Assembly (NCBI GenBank): GCA_947044365.1
Contig: OX345636.1
Span: 53,175,746 to 53,239,745 of the forward strand
Direction of reading: 5' to 3'
Source of the DNA: Petrosia ficiformis
Lineage: Eukaryota; Porifera; Demospongiae; Haplosclerida; Petrosiidae
DNA: 64,000 bases
Part shown: positions 42,802-53,844 of the stretch, one piece after another
How the letters are laid out: each line of letters starts with the position of its first letter
Numbering within the stretch: position 1 is the stretch's first letter
Position numbers and translations under genes: made by a program
The notes under the pieces: generated by a model
What the model saw: only the letters and a program-made list of their open reading frames with translations
The model's database searches: none
Told to the model about the DNA's origin: nothing

Positions 42802-45800
42802 ATGGATGTTTCAAGTGCTATGTGTCTTTTCTTTCTGTTAATAGCCAGCCATGTATCGGCAAATTTTGATCTCAAAGGTACAAATTACATACATTATAAT
42901 ATTATATTATAATATAATTATATATATATATATATAACTTCTGCTAATTATTATTTGTCATGATTAGTTGCTAGTTTTGGCACCAGTTTTTATGGCTATA
43001 TTGAGTTGTCTAATTTAAATAGACATGTACGTCTGTGTTTGTGTGTTGGGGGATAGTAGGGTATATGTGAAGCTCTCAGCACACCAAGGTTTACTGACAG
43101 TGCTTTAATTACATATTTATATATATGTATATCATTTTATATAATTATATATATAATATTTGGATCAAATGTAACCTTTTTTGTAATAAGCTTTAGGCTG
43201 TGTCTGTTGCAGGAGCACTGGAACTGGAATTAGAGTCCTATTAACAATCAGCATACCTTTCTAACAGTATTGGGTAATGAGCCAAATATGTTCAGCCAAA
43301 ACAAATTCGAACCAGCAATGGAATGAGTGCAATTAACCCCCCCAGTTTATTTCGGAGAAACACACCAGGGGTTGTCATGGTGTGTGTGGTGGTTAGTGGA
43401 TTACTATGATATTGTAACTGACCCAACTTGTACGGTTTGGCAAAACGTGATCTCTTTGGATTGATTATCACTATTTGCAAGGACTCCAAGAGCAAAGATT
43501 CCAGTACCATTGCCAGTGCAGTAGATACAGCATGAATTTTAATCATTATACATAATTGTAAAAGAAATGAAGTAAAAAGTAAGTATTAACTATTTGAATT
43601 GTATAAATTGTATCTGTAATCAAATTATTATATATTTTGTTGTCAACAATGTATTAAGTCATCATAAGCATGCAGCAGTATGATGGTCAAAGAACAATTT
43701 TTGATTAAACAGGTACTTAATTAGTTTAAATTTGCTTTCAACCATATATCCAATGTAATACACAATATTAATTAAACCCTTGTGTGTACATTTACCTTTT
43801 TTTTGCTGACATCATCCAACATGCTGGGATTTTCCCTAGAAATTTCCCAGGGATTTTCCCTATACAACCACAAACAGCTAGCATAGTCTATTTAGTATTG
43901 TGAAGCAGGAGTTGGCAACAAATTGCCTACTCTATTTAAGCATGTTTCTACATTGTGGCAACAAGGTGCCTACTCCATATAAATCATGCTTCTATATACA
44001 TTTGGTCTATATACATGTTGCTTGATGGTTGTAACTTACTACCTTTTATCATCCACTAGACAACTTTAGAGTAGCAAACTTGTTACCAATTCCAAAGTTG
44101 CCTAGTGGATTGTAGGGTTAATGCAGAATATCAATCCTGGACACTATAACATGAGACATTATAAATATGATAATCCAGCCAAGTAGTATAAAATCATAAT
44201 AATAATACTGAAGACTTATGATAATATAAAAAAAAGTATGAGATTGTTCTAGGCTAGTTCTTGTGTATATATACTTCTAGACAATATGGTACATTGAATC
44301 ATGTCAAATTATAGGTTATGTTTCAACTACATGCTACAGTTACTTGCATTCACAAGTCTAGGATCCATATTGAGCTGGTTGGGCTGTTGATGAGTGCAAT
44401 GATGTATTTAAATGTCATTAAGATTATTATGGCAAATCGTTAGCCTGCATTCAGTAGCATTGCCAGTACAGTAGATACATCATACATTTTAGTCATTATA
44501 AAAGAATTGGAACAAAAAGCGCTTATTATAAGTATCAAGTGTTTAAAGTATTTCATGATGAAGTTACCTAATTACTTGATTGGCTGTTTTACAACAGCAG
44601 TTATAATAAACAGTGTCAAAAATGGTTGGGTGAAGGGGTCAGCTTTGAAATGTACAAGTAAAGTTGCTAATTGTTCCTTAACAAAAATTAATGCATCATT
44701 AAATAATTGTAATTGTTATAATAAGGGAATTCAATCAAATTCAAACATCATCAAATAATAGACAAATATTGATGTGTGACGTGCGTGTAAATGTGGAATA
44801 AATCTTTGTTCTGGTGAAAAGCTGATGGCTATCATCCTTTATGTTGCAAAGCTAAGCTATGAAAATAGATCTACACTACTAAGGCAAGCAAGGGTTAACT
44901 ATAACTATAACGTTTAGTTGTAGTTATAATTAACTAAAACAACATTAGACTACACAATGTACACATACATGTGTATCTTTTAAATATTTAAGTTTTGTAC
45001 CCTACGATTTAAAAAACACTCTTTGCAACTACAAAAGGACATTTAAAACACTTTTTGTATAATTATGATAATTCTTTAACTAAAAATTGAACAGGTAACT
45101 TTAGACAAGCTTGCTTCTTGTTAATTTAGAACTACTTGACCAATCCAGCTGAATTACAATTATTTATGTGATGTACACTTCTGAATTTTATTTTGTAGGT
45201 CATTCACTTTTAACACTTTCTCGATTGCCAAACAATCAAACAGTGTTGAGAATTAAAAAACTTGGGACAGAATTTCCAGTTGAGCAGACAAATGTGAACA
45301 TTCGAGGATTGTTTACACTATATAACACTGTAGTACCACAAACATTACGAAGGGTCCAGATATCAGACACAGGTGATTTTGCTGACCTCAGAGACAATGG
45401 AGAACTTGTTATCTCATTAGGATCTGGAAAGGTTTTCAAGGAATTTGACCTAACTGCAGAATCTTGTCAAGATGCAATAGAGTTATATGAACCTACAGGT
45501 CTCAGTGAGAATATTGTTTTGCTAATAACATGTAGGGATGGGAGAGTTTTTTGTGCAAAATATTCTAATGGTGAATACTCAATAGATACAATATTTGTAT
45601 CCGAACACACATCTTCCACTCCAGTAATAGTTACTAATAATGGCATTAGTACTGCTATTTATACTGTAGTAGCTGAAGGGATATCTGCACTGGCTATTAG
45701 ATCATTAGAACCTAATGGTTATGAGCAGTTTATGTATGAAGATACATTTGAGGACACTTTTGGATCTTGTATGGAAACGTTATCTTATAATGAAACTCAC

Positions 45801-46781
45801 GTCAGACTATCGTGTTCAAATAAACTTGATTTCTACCTGGTAGATGGAAGAGGTGAAACTGATGGCAGAAAGATTTATCCACAAGGTATGGGTGACTTAG
45901 TGAACATATATAATGAAGACATTGTACTTGTAGTCAGCAGTTCCTCAGTCACCATTAATACAAAAGAATCCACTAATTTCTGTACTCTTGATCTACCAAC
46001 TCCTGTTACAAGAGTGGATTATGCACGTATAAATGGCAAACTTCTATTGCTGTTCTTCTCTTCTCAGGATATTTACCAATATGACACTTCAACCTCATGT
46101 GTCAATGAAAATCTAGTGATTCTAGTGAATGAACCACTGCTTGGCCTAAATGGTCGTTACCAAAACTATTTAATATTTGGTGATCTTTTGGTATATACAG
46201 TTATGAACAATGAACTTTACTCTTCACGAGGTATTGATCTATCAACATCGCAAAACATAGGAGTTTTAGCAAACCATCAAAATCATCCGTTATTATATGG
46301 CATAACTTATGAGAACAGAGTAATCAACAGTACTTCTACAATTGGATTATCATTATTGATAAATTCAGGTTCCACACTGCCTATTACTGTTAACTCCACT
46401 GCTATCATGATGAGAGGTTCGTTTACTAGTTCTGTTAATATTGTTGAAGCATCTCCAGTGGCAAAAACCCATGTAAACGAGTTACCCATACAATTGATCA
46501 TTACTGTTCCTGTGGTAGTAGTTGTTCTATTCACATTCATATTTGTCTTGCTTGTTGCAGGATTTGGTTACATATTCTATTGCAGAAAAGAAACTACTGA
46601 TGATATTAGCATTGAGCTAACTGATCTTCCTCATTCACCATCAATCCATAATTCTAATAATAAATATTTGGTGACACAACACTTTGCTGATAAAAGTGCT
46701 GTAGTACTGCCAACAGATGATAAAATTACAGATAGTCCTCCATCATATGAGACTGTTCAAAATGGGAATATGCTCAATTAG
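42802..46781 (+). CDS. Type I membrane receptor-like protein, copy 1
   Basis: Two exons. Exon 1 (42802-42877) encodes a signal peptide (MDVSSAMCLFFLLIASHVSA) and ends CTCAAAG|GTACAA. Exon 2 (45199-46781) starts after TTTTGTAG, and the phase joins as Gly-His-Ser. The product has about 552 residues. The ectodomain (to about 455) has repeated short beta-strand-like segments ending in short hydrophobic runs (KLLLLFFSSQDIYQYDTST) and N-x-S/T sites, perhaps a propeller fold. One transmembrane helix lies about 458-482 (LIITVPVVVVVLFTFIFVLL). The tail ends with DSPPSYETVQNGNMLN and carries a PPxY motif of the kind that binds WW domains. No known family was recognised. Exon 1 assignment is by analogy with copies 2 and 3. 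Confidence 0.75.
42878..45198. other. Intron 1 of receptor copy 1
   Basis: About 2.3 kb without recognised coding content. A segment CAGTAGATACA(G/T)CAT...TTTTA(A/G)TCATTATA occurs twice, near 43515 and 44468. Near 44060-44115 an inverted pair (CCACTAGACAACTTT and AAAGTTGCCTAGTGG) forms a possible hairpin. From about 44975 the sequence matches 54990 onward. Confidence 0.5.
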
Positions 46782-48636
46782 CTAGCTGCCCTAAACGCAC
46801 AATTTTCTTAATGTTTGACACACAAAACATTTATCAACAATGTTTATTGTACATGTCCATTTACTTAATTCAAACCAAAATTTTGAACTATAGTGCCAAG
46901 GTGTAGTTAACTCATTCCACATCTGCAAATGCACTATAAAAAACAGTGTGGTCAAATTCAATGTACGTTTGAAAGGAGTGTGAAAATGGAAGGAGAGAAA
47001 TGTTATGATGAGACTTTGTTTGAGTTTGCCAGTATGTGATTTACATACCCAGTATATTTACAGGAAAACCATTAACTAACCAAAATTTCAATGGTTATAT
47101 CATTATAGTACATAGAATATCTCTATAACTAGGTTTGAGAGCACGCAAGAGGAGTCTTTAATTTTCATTAAGTTGTATATATACATTAATTTTAATGTTG
47201 CTATACAATTTAATGAAGATTTGGTCTAATAAAAAGCAACTCCATTTTTTTTTTGTACATGTGTTCCTAACTTCCTAGTCTTGCGAGCCAGCACCTTCAC
47301 TTGACGCTGAAGGGTCTGGTGAACTGCTACTTGCTAGAATCTTGCAGCCCAATCAGAATACTCGTTTTAATCATATTCATGATAAGCGTAAGTAGAAATA
47401 CTCTTTGTGAAAAAACTGTTTGTTTTAGAGCTATAGCTAGAAATTGGAATTGTGCAATATATATACTGGTGATAGAGAAGTGTTCGTAGCTTGGCCTGGT
47501 CAATGATCATTTCAGTGGCCAAAAAGCGAACCTTGCCGTTCTGAGAGCTGTCTTTTATGATTCAATACATGATTGTTATACTTCTCTTGTGTCTGTAACT
47601 AAAAGATCAGTTACAAAAATCAGAAAAGGTTTTATCCTGGATGCATCATTTATGCCGAAAGTTGACAACTAAGAAACATTAAGTCATTAGTGTTACATTG
47701 AAATATTGTATGCAAAAATGTATAGCTCATTATAAGATATAATTATAATATATATAATTATATTATATATAATAATTATTATATATTATAATTATATATA
47801 TATTATATATATATATATATATAAATTATATATGTATAATTCACATATATTATACATACTGGTCCATGAAGGAAATGCATTTACACATGTACATACATTG
47901 TGTATCACTTATGTATGTAATCGTCATACAGCATGGAGTTACAAAATCTTACTCTTTTTGTTCAGGAGAGGAGGATGTTGTAACATTATCTATGCTACTA
48001 TGTCATTAATTTAAGGATATATACATTCAGTCTTTTACTACATGTTTTGTATTTGTCCATTTATTATGATATTAATATAGTACAGAGTTACAGTATGACT
48101 ATATAATATAGTTCACATCGATTTACAGAATCATGAATTTCAAACCACACCCTTAATTAATTACATAACCACACCTTTACCCACACTCTACTTCACTGAC
48201 TTCTGTACATATAAAGAAGCAAACGCAAAGGGTTTCACTTGCTGTATTTGGACATAGGTGGACCTCTTACTCCAACATAGTTTTGGCAATCCATGGTGAT
48301 TCTTTTAAACAACAGGTACGAAAAACTAAATTTTGTTCCAAGATACCCGGCCTTCAGTCACCTTATACGCCGATGACTTGTCTTGTACAGAGGATTTCAG
48401 TTCCGTTGACACAATTATAATATTATAATATTATTATGTATGTACTATAGCTATCGCTATAGACTATATGAAGGTGTGGTTACGGAACGGAAAAATCGTG
48501 TCAACAGAACTGAAATCTTCAGTAAGCATTTCTCTTTCCGTCTCGTATCCCCGCCCACTAGAGCACACCTTGATAACTTTGCTTTAAAGACTTGTATGCA
48601 CTTTACCTCAGTTATAAATTGAGTAAAAGAGTGAAG
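46782..48636. other. Intergenic, 3' UTR of copy 1 plus AT tract
   Basis: 46782-47240 matches 56880-57385 downstream of copy 2 and contains AATAAA near 47228, a likely polyadenylation signal. A single MITE-like end (AGTCTTGCGAGCCAG) is near 47278. 47485-47660 has an open stretch (GLVNDHFSGQKANLAVLRAV) with no start or known domain. 47735-47830 is an AT microsatellite. Confidence 0.5.
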
Positions 48637-51600
48637 ATGGAAGAAGAGTCGGAATATTATTACAAGGTGGGCATATCATAGTTATTAACCCTCCCCCATG
48701 TAGATGGAGCAGAGGGTTACTGTAATCAGTTTGTGTGTTTGTGTCTCTGTCTTTCAGTTACCAAACATTGGGACTTCAATTGAGCTATCAACAGACTTTA
48801 AATCATCCAAGGATCAAAAGTAACAATAGGCTTTTTCTAAAACCTTTTGGTTATAAAGTTGACAATTTTTACGACTTAGGACTGCCATTTCACCACTTTC
48901 AAAAGACTTCTGGTAGCAAAAGAGCATGAGGAAACTCATCTTGTTTGAAGGCTATCGCTGTTGAATTGCAGCAAATGTACAATTGATGTAGTGACTGGCT
49001 GCTAAACATCTAGTTGGCTCTAAGCTTCACTTTCCTTCTAGCTCCACCTATTTCATTTCATGCATGTGATCGAAGCCACAAAACTGCTTTATAAATTACT
49101 GTATATTATATAATTATATGTAGTTTGCCCACTAAAGGCAATGTTGGCGGTTAATCTGTTAAGAAAAGTCTCTTAATTGTACATTATTACATAACCTGAA
49201 CCCCAATCCCTAATCCCTACACTAACCATATGAAATTTTGATGGCAAAGTTGGATGTTAATGCTCCGTCTCTACAAGTAGAGGGGATGGGATTTTGTTTT
49301 TTATAATTAATAACATCATGTGTTCTTTTTATTTCGGTATGTAGGATATAGATCCAGTCTGTATCATTACTCTATCAAATGGTATCATTATCAAAACGGC
49401 AATGCTCTTACCGGAGAGCCCGTTCCGAATAGGTAAAGTACATGTATTTGTTTCAAGTACTGATGCACTGATAACTGATCAATCATTATTTCTGTTTCCA
49501 TTTTTGGTCAGTAATGTAACTGATACTATAGTTAGTGTGCTAATAATTAAAATCTATTATTGAAAAATGCTTGCTTTCATTGATACCAGAAGGTGAATGT
49601 AATATTAGATTATTGGTAGATATCAGTTTATTGGTAAAATCTCTTATCAGAATATCACTAGTTCAAAAGATAAAAAAAAAACTGTGCTCCCTCGCACTAA
49701 CATGCATTTCAAATGCTTTATACTTTACACTTTTATTTAAAGATCTAACTTATTGTTGGAAAGAGAAGTCCATTAAAAAAGCCATAGATGCAAAATCATT
49801 CTTTGTTGCAGCAAGGTAAATTGTTTTATTTAGGAGTCTATAGGGCAACAGCCACAACCTTAGGTAGTCTGTATAACATCTGTATCTTAAAACAGCTTAG
49901 ATTCCTTCCAACTTCATTAAAATACCTTATAAAGAAGTCGTGGCTACCAAATTCATTTTTCATTGGTTGCAGGGAGCAGGGTTCGAATTTAACTTTCTAA
50001 TCCACTTGTCCATAGGGGAAGTAGGCAAAAAAATCGCTCGTCCCAAACAGCTTATTAATATTCATGAGGAGTGTGTCCAAAATTAATGACTAATTATAAA
50101 CATTACAGTATTATTGTGAATAAACAAGTTTCTAGTCATCTCCACTTTGTAGTCCACAGGAATCTTACTGTTTAGAATTTTTGTCTTCAGTAGTATCCTT
50201 ATTACTATATAGTACACTAGTAAAATGACTCATCTCACAGTTATGATAGGCTCAATGACAGCTGATACAGTAACCACGTGTATATAATAAACAAAGGTGT
50301 GGCTAAATTTAGAAATGTGTTGCTTGTCCATTGGACAATTTGAATCATTTTTTAACTTGTCAGGACAAGTGGACAAGTGCTGAATTTGAACCCTGGCAGG
50401 GAGGGAGCAAGGTGATTGTTTGCAGTGACCATTCTTGCTTTAATTAAGAAGTATTAAATGTGTGCAAGTGGAATGTGTATGCTGCTTGTATTACTTGTGT
50501 AAGTTGCTCTAACACAAATGTTAACGGAACGGGGCTGTAACACTTACCAGTTTAGAAGTTGTAAGTAGAAACATTGGATATAAGTATCTCTATATGTGAC
50601 TGTGTAACAAGTGATTGTATTATCTTTAAATAAGAGCAGCATGCAATTTATATCCACACATAAATTTTAAAGGCATACAACAGGAAATAATATAATTTTG
50701 CAGACATCATTGTTCAATTGATGAGATATTTAACATTGTCAATTGTCCTGTTAAAACTATTAATAAGTGTGGTCAAACTTAGTCATGTGTTTTGATGTTT
50801 CCCATTAGTGTTATGTAATAGTACTGCATATACTTGTGACAATTGGTTTTTGTATGATGGTAACATGTAACATTTTCTTTTCAGACTCTGATGCTTCTGA
50901 AGAAGTCTTTGTAAAAATGCTTATAAACTTCATTGATAATGCTGCAAAGGCAGCTGGAGGAAAATGTTCCTGCTACGTTGATGGAGGGGTGATACCCCTC
51001 CATTATGAGGGTTTTTTATGTCCACAACAGGACATCTTTTTAGAAAAATTAACTACTCCCAAAAAGTGAGTTGTCATAGAACATTCTTAACTGTGATTAA
51101 GTAGTTTAAAGTGGCACTATGGTAGGCCAATTATTATTGAGATCAGATAATGCACAAGTGAAGTGAGTGCATTATCTGATCTCAACCTTTATTGGCCTAC
51201 CATAGTGCCACTTTAAAACATCATAGAGAGTGTTCTAAAAGAGTTAGTGGCATATCAGTAGACATTTCTAGTTGTCACTTGCATCTTCACAGGTAACTGT
51301 ACAGGGTGCCATACAACTCTGTATTAAATATATAGTTAGTGCCAGGGTTGGGTCAAATACATCATAATAGTATTTAATTACAAATACAAATACAAATACT
51401 GTTGAAAAAATTGTATTTGAATTACAAATACAAATACTGAAGTTTGTACTTCAACTAAAATTATAAATATATGCACTTCCCCACTGGTTTTCACGAGTTT
51501 GACTTTCCCACTTAGACCAAATAGTTCTATTGAAGATAAAATCAACTTAAATTACTTATTACATTTAATAAACATCAACATTTCAAATGTTTCATCTTTG

Positions 51601-53543
51601 AGTTGGCATCTCTCAGACCTAAAAACTTTACCAGCAGTACTAAATTGCTATTAAACTGGTGCTGATGATGCAGGTTACTTAAGTAATGAGCAACAATTTC
51701 AGCAATGCACGGAAACTTTTCTTTGTTAGTCTTCCAATAAACAAGAGGGTCTTCTTCCTGCTGCAAGCATGGCGTAGACAGATACTCATCAATTAATGAT
51801 TCTGTATCGTTAGAAGTACATGTACTTGTTGAAACCATACAATCTTGTATCAGCTCATCAAAAAAGCTCTTTGTTGGTTGCTTGTTTTTTGAGGCAAAAG
51901 TTGATTGGGAATCATCATGTGAATGATGTGATGCCTCGTCATTGTCATCAACATTCATTAACTTGGCTTTTGCCACTAATGATAACTACATGTAACTGTG
52001 TATTTGAGATGTATTTTAAGAATTTCAAATACTATTGTGATGATTTAAATACAAATACAAAATACTTGTTGCTGCCAACATCAAACTACAAATACAAATA
52101 CAAATACTAAAAAAAGTATTTAAATACGACTAAATACAAATACTCAATGTATTTGACCCAAGCCTGGTTAGTGCACACTAAAGTGTGTTTAAGTGATTTA
52201 AAGTATACCAAATCTGAATGGCTTGATGTCATGAAATATACACTAATAAAACTATACCAGTTTCATCGCCTTTGTCTATCTTTTTTTCATTTATAGCTGG
52301 ACTCGAAAATTACAGAATGAAAATTTGTCCCTTGGGAGAATCGTCGTTATAAATGGCCATGGAAGCAAAATTACAGTAATCCCAAGGACGGTGGGAGGTT
52401 TTTTTTCTGGGAAAGAAAACAGGTAAATACATCTTTGATGTATTCTAATTAGGACTATGACAAATAATAGTGCTGTTCAACATATTCAAATTTAAAGATG
52501 TTTGTTTCATTAGTACTGTTTGACAGGTTCAAATTTTAAGATTTTTGTTTCACTGGATACAAGTTACTAGCTTGTTAGTAATATTTAACCCTTGCCCGCA
52601 TATGCAAAGTGGAGGGTTACTGTAATCAGTTTGTGTGTGTGTGTCCTTTAACAAATTTCTAACAACATTGGAACATCGATCGAGCTACCAACATACTTCA
52701 AATCGTCCAAGGATAAAAAATAACAATAGGCTTTTTCTAAAACCTTTCGGTTATAAAGTTATCACAATTTTTATAACTCATGACTGCTGTTTCAGAAGAC
52801 TTCTGGCTATTGCTGGGAATCAGCTGAGATTCTGAAATCGATTATCACTAACTTCAAATCGATTGATAATCGATTAAAATCAGTGAAAGTAATTAGGCCA
52901 ATTAATGCAGGAAACTCCACCCATTTGATGATCAAAAGGTTTCCTGTCACTTCCATATTGTACATTATTTGCTGTTGCACGCTTGAAAAGTATTTCTTTT
53001 AGAATAATCATAATCAATATAAGAGACTTGTAATCGATAATCAGAAGAATTTTCAATATCGAATCGTCCCAGTCCTACTTCAGGCATCAAAAGTGTACAA
53101 GGAAACATCTTGAAAGGCTATCGCTGTCGAATCACAGCTTGAAATCAAATATATTTGATGTAGTGGCTGCTAAAACATCTAGTTGGCTCTAAGCTTTCTG
53201 CCATGATAGTCACTTTCTAGCACCACCTATTTCATTTCATGTGATTGAAGCCACAAAACAGTTTTACATGCAAATGGAATTGTGTAGGACTCAGTGTATA
53301 GCACACACACACACACACATAATAATAATCTGTTCTTCTTTCTCGACCACACTTGTGGTGAGGGTTCTGGACTATAAGTGCATGACTCATTTTTCAACAC
53401 ATAATTTACCACCTATACTTCAGCATGCCTATATCATTATTGATCCCTTTGATAGTATATCAATGTGCACATTAATTATTTGTATCATTTTCTTTCTATG
53501 CAGTCTATATGGAGTACTGGCCCCCCTATCGTCCTCTTCATAA
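48637..53543 (+). CDS. Unknown five-exon gene, about 154 residues
   Basis: Exons 48637-48666, 49345-49432, 50885-51065, 52297-52422 and 53504-53543. All introns are GT-AG, and the phases (0, 1, 2, 2) join without a stop; total 465 bases. The predicted protein starts MEEESEYYYK and includes VCIITLSNGIIIKTAML, EEVFVKMLINFIDNAAKAAG, IPLHYEGFLCPQQDIF, NLSLGRIVVINGHGSKITVI and SLYGVLAPLSSSS. There is no signal peptide or membrane helix, so it is probably intracellular. I do not recognise a family. The consistent phase over five exons is the main support. Introns contain several DNA transposons. It lies between receptor copies 1 and 2. Confidence 0.6.
48688..49095. repeat. Dispersed repeat R4, copy 1
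   Basis: Shared with 52587-53262: GAGGGTTACTGTAATCAGTT, AATAGGCTTTTTCTAAAACC, GGCTATCGCTGT and CATCTAGTTGGCTCTAAGCT. It lies in intron 1 of the five-exon gene. Confidence 0.75.
49977..50395. mobile_element. hAT-type non-autonomous element
   Basis: 419 bases with ends CAGGGTTCGAATTTAA and, inverted, CAGGGTTCAAATTCAG, extending inward to CCACTTGTCC on both sides. Exact 8-base target duplication GCAGGGAG (49969-49976 and 50396-50403). It is in intron 2 of the five-exon gene. No coding capacity. Confidence 0.88.
51110..51212. mobile_element. 103-base TTAA-flanked MITE
   Basis: Nearly perfect inverted halves, AGTGGCACTATGGTAGGCC and GGCCTACCATAGTGCCACT, with an inner pair GAGATCAGATAATGCAC / GTGCATTATCTGATCTC. 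It is flanked by TTAA on both sides (51106-51109 and 51213-51216), the piggyBac-type target. It lies 44 bases after exon 3 of the five-exon gene. Confidence 0.88.
51343..52166 (-). mobile_element. hAT transposon derivative with transposase remnant
   Basis: 824 bases with ends CAGGGTTGGGTCAAATACAT and, inverted, CAGGCTTGGGTCAAATACAT, and an exact 8-base duplication GTTAGTGC (51335-51342 and 52167-52174). Subterminal runs of ACAAATACAAATA appear at both ends. It contains the C-terminal part of a hAT transposase and lies in intron 3 of the five-exon gene. Confidence 0.92.
51575..51976 (-). pseudogene. hAT transposase C-terminal (dimerisation) fragment
   Basis: 133 codons with ESLIDEYLSTP, EEDPLVYWKTNKEKFP and IAEIVAHYLSNL. 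This E-x2-Y-L, D-P-L-x-W-W-like and F-P-x-L-A pattern is the hAT C-terminal dimerisation domain. The catalytic part is missing, so the element is non-autonomous. Confidence 0.85.
52587..53262. repeat. Dispersed repeat R4, copy 2, with nested insertion
   Basis: Matches 48688-49095, but about 270 bases (roughly 52812-53085) are inserted in the middle. The insert is rich in AATCGATTATCA / TGATAATCGATT palindromes and begins TGCTGGGA, ending TCCCAGTCCT. It lies in intron 4 of the five-exon gene. A short (CA)n run is at 53306-53320. Confidence 0.65.
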
Positions 53544-53844
53544 AAATTCTTTGCTTTAAAAAATCATTGTCTTTGCTTAGAAAATTGTATTTTAAAAAAA
53601 TATTAAAAATTTGTTTCTTAAAAAACAATTATTACTATTACACTATGTTGACACTGGAAAAAAAAGAATACAACTTTAACAATGAAATAAATGGACAGGA
53701 TAACTGAAACTCAACAGAAGTTGTATAGAATACGAAAAACATTTCCTGTTAAAAATGAAATGTGTTGGGATATCAAAACCAAAAAAAGTATGTAAGTGAG
53801 GAAGTTGTGTCATCCCCACAGAGATAGTATGGAAGAATATTTAA

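Noticed and set aside
43292..43546. 84-codon minus-strand frame in the receptor copy 1 intron
   Set aside because: No recognisable motif, and part of it belongs to a short sequence repeated near 44468.
45168..45198. Apparent N-terminus (MYTSEFYFV) of receptor copies 1 and 2
   Set aside because: It reads through the polypyrimidine tract and TTTTGTAG acceptor. A signal-peptide exon upstream joins in the correct phase, so these codons are intronic.
49977..50000. tRNA-like GGTTCGAAT motif
   Set aside because: It is the terminal inverted repeat of a hAT element; no cloverleaf can be built around it.
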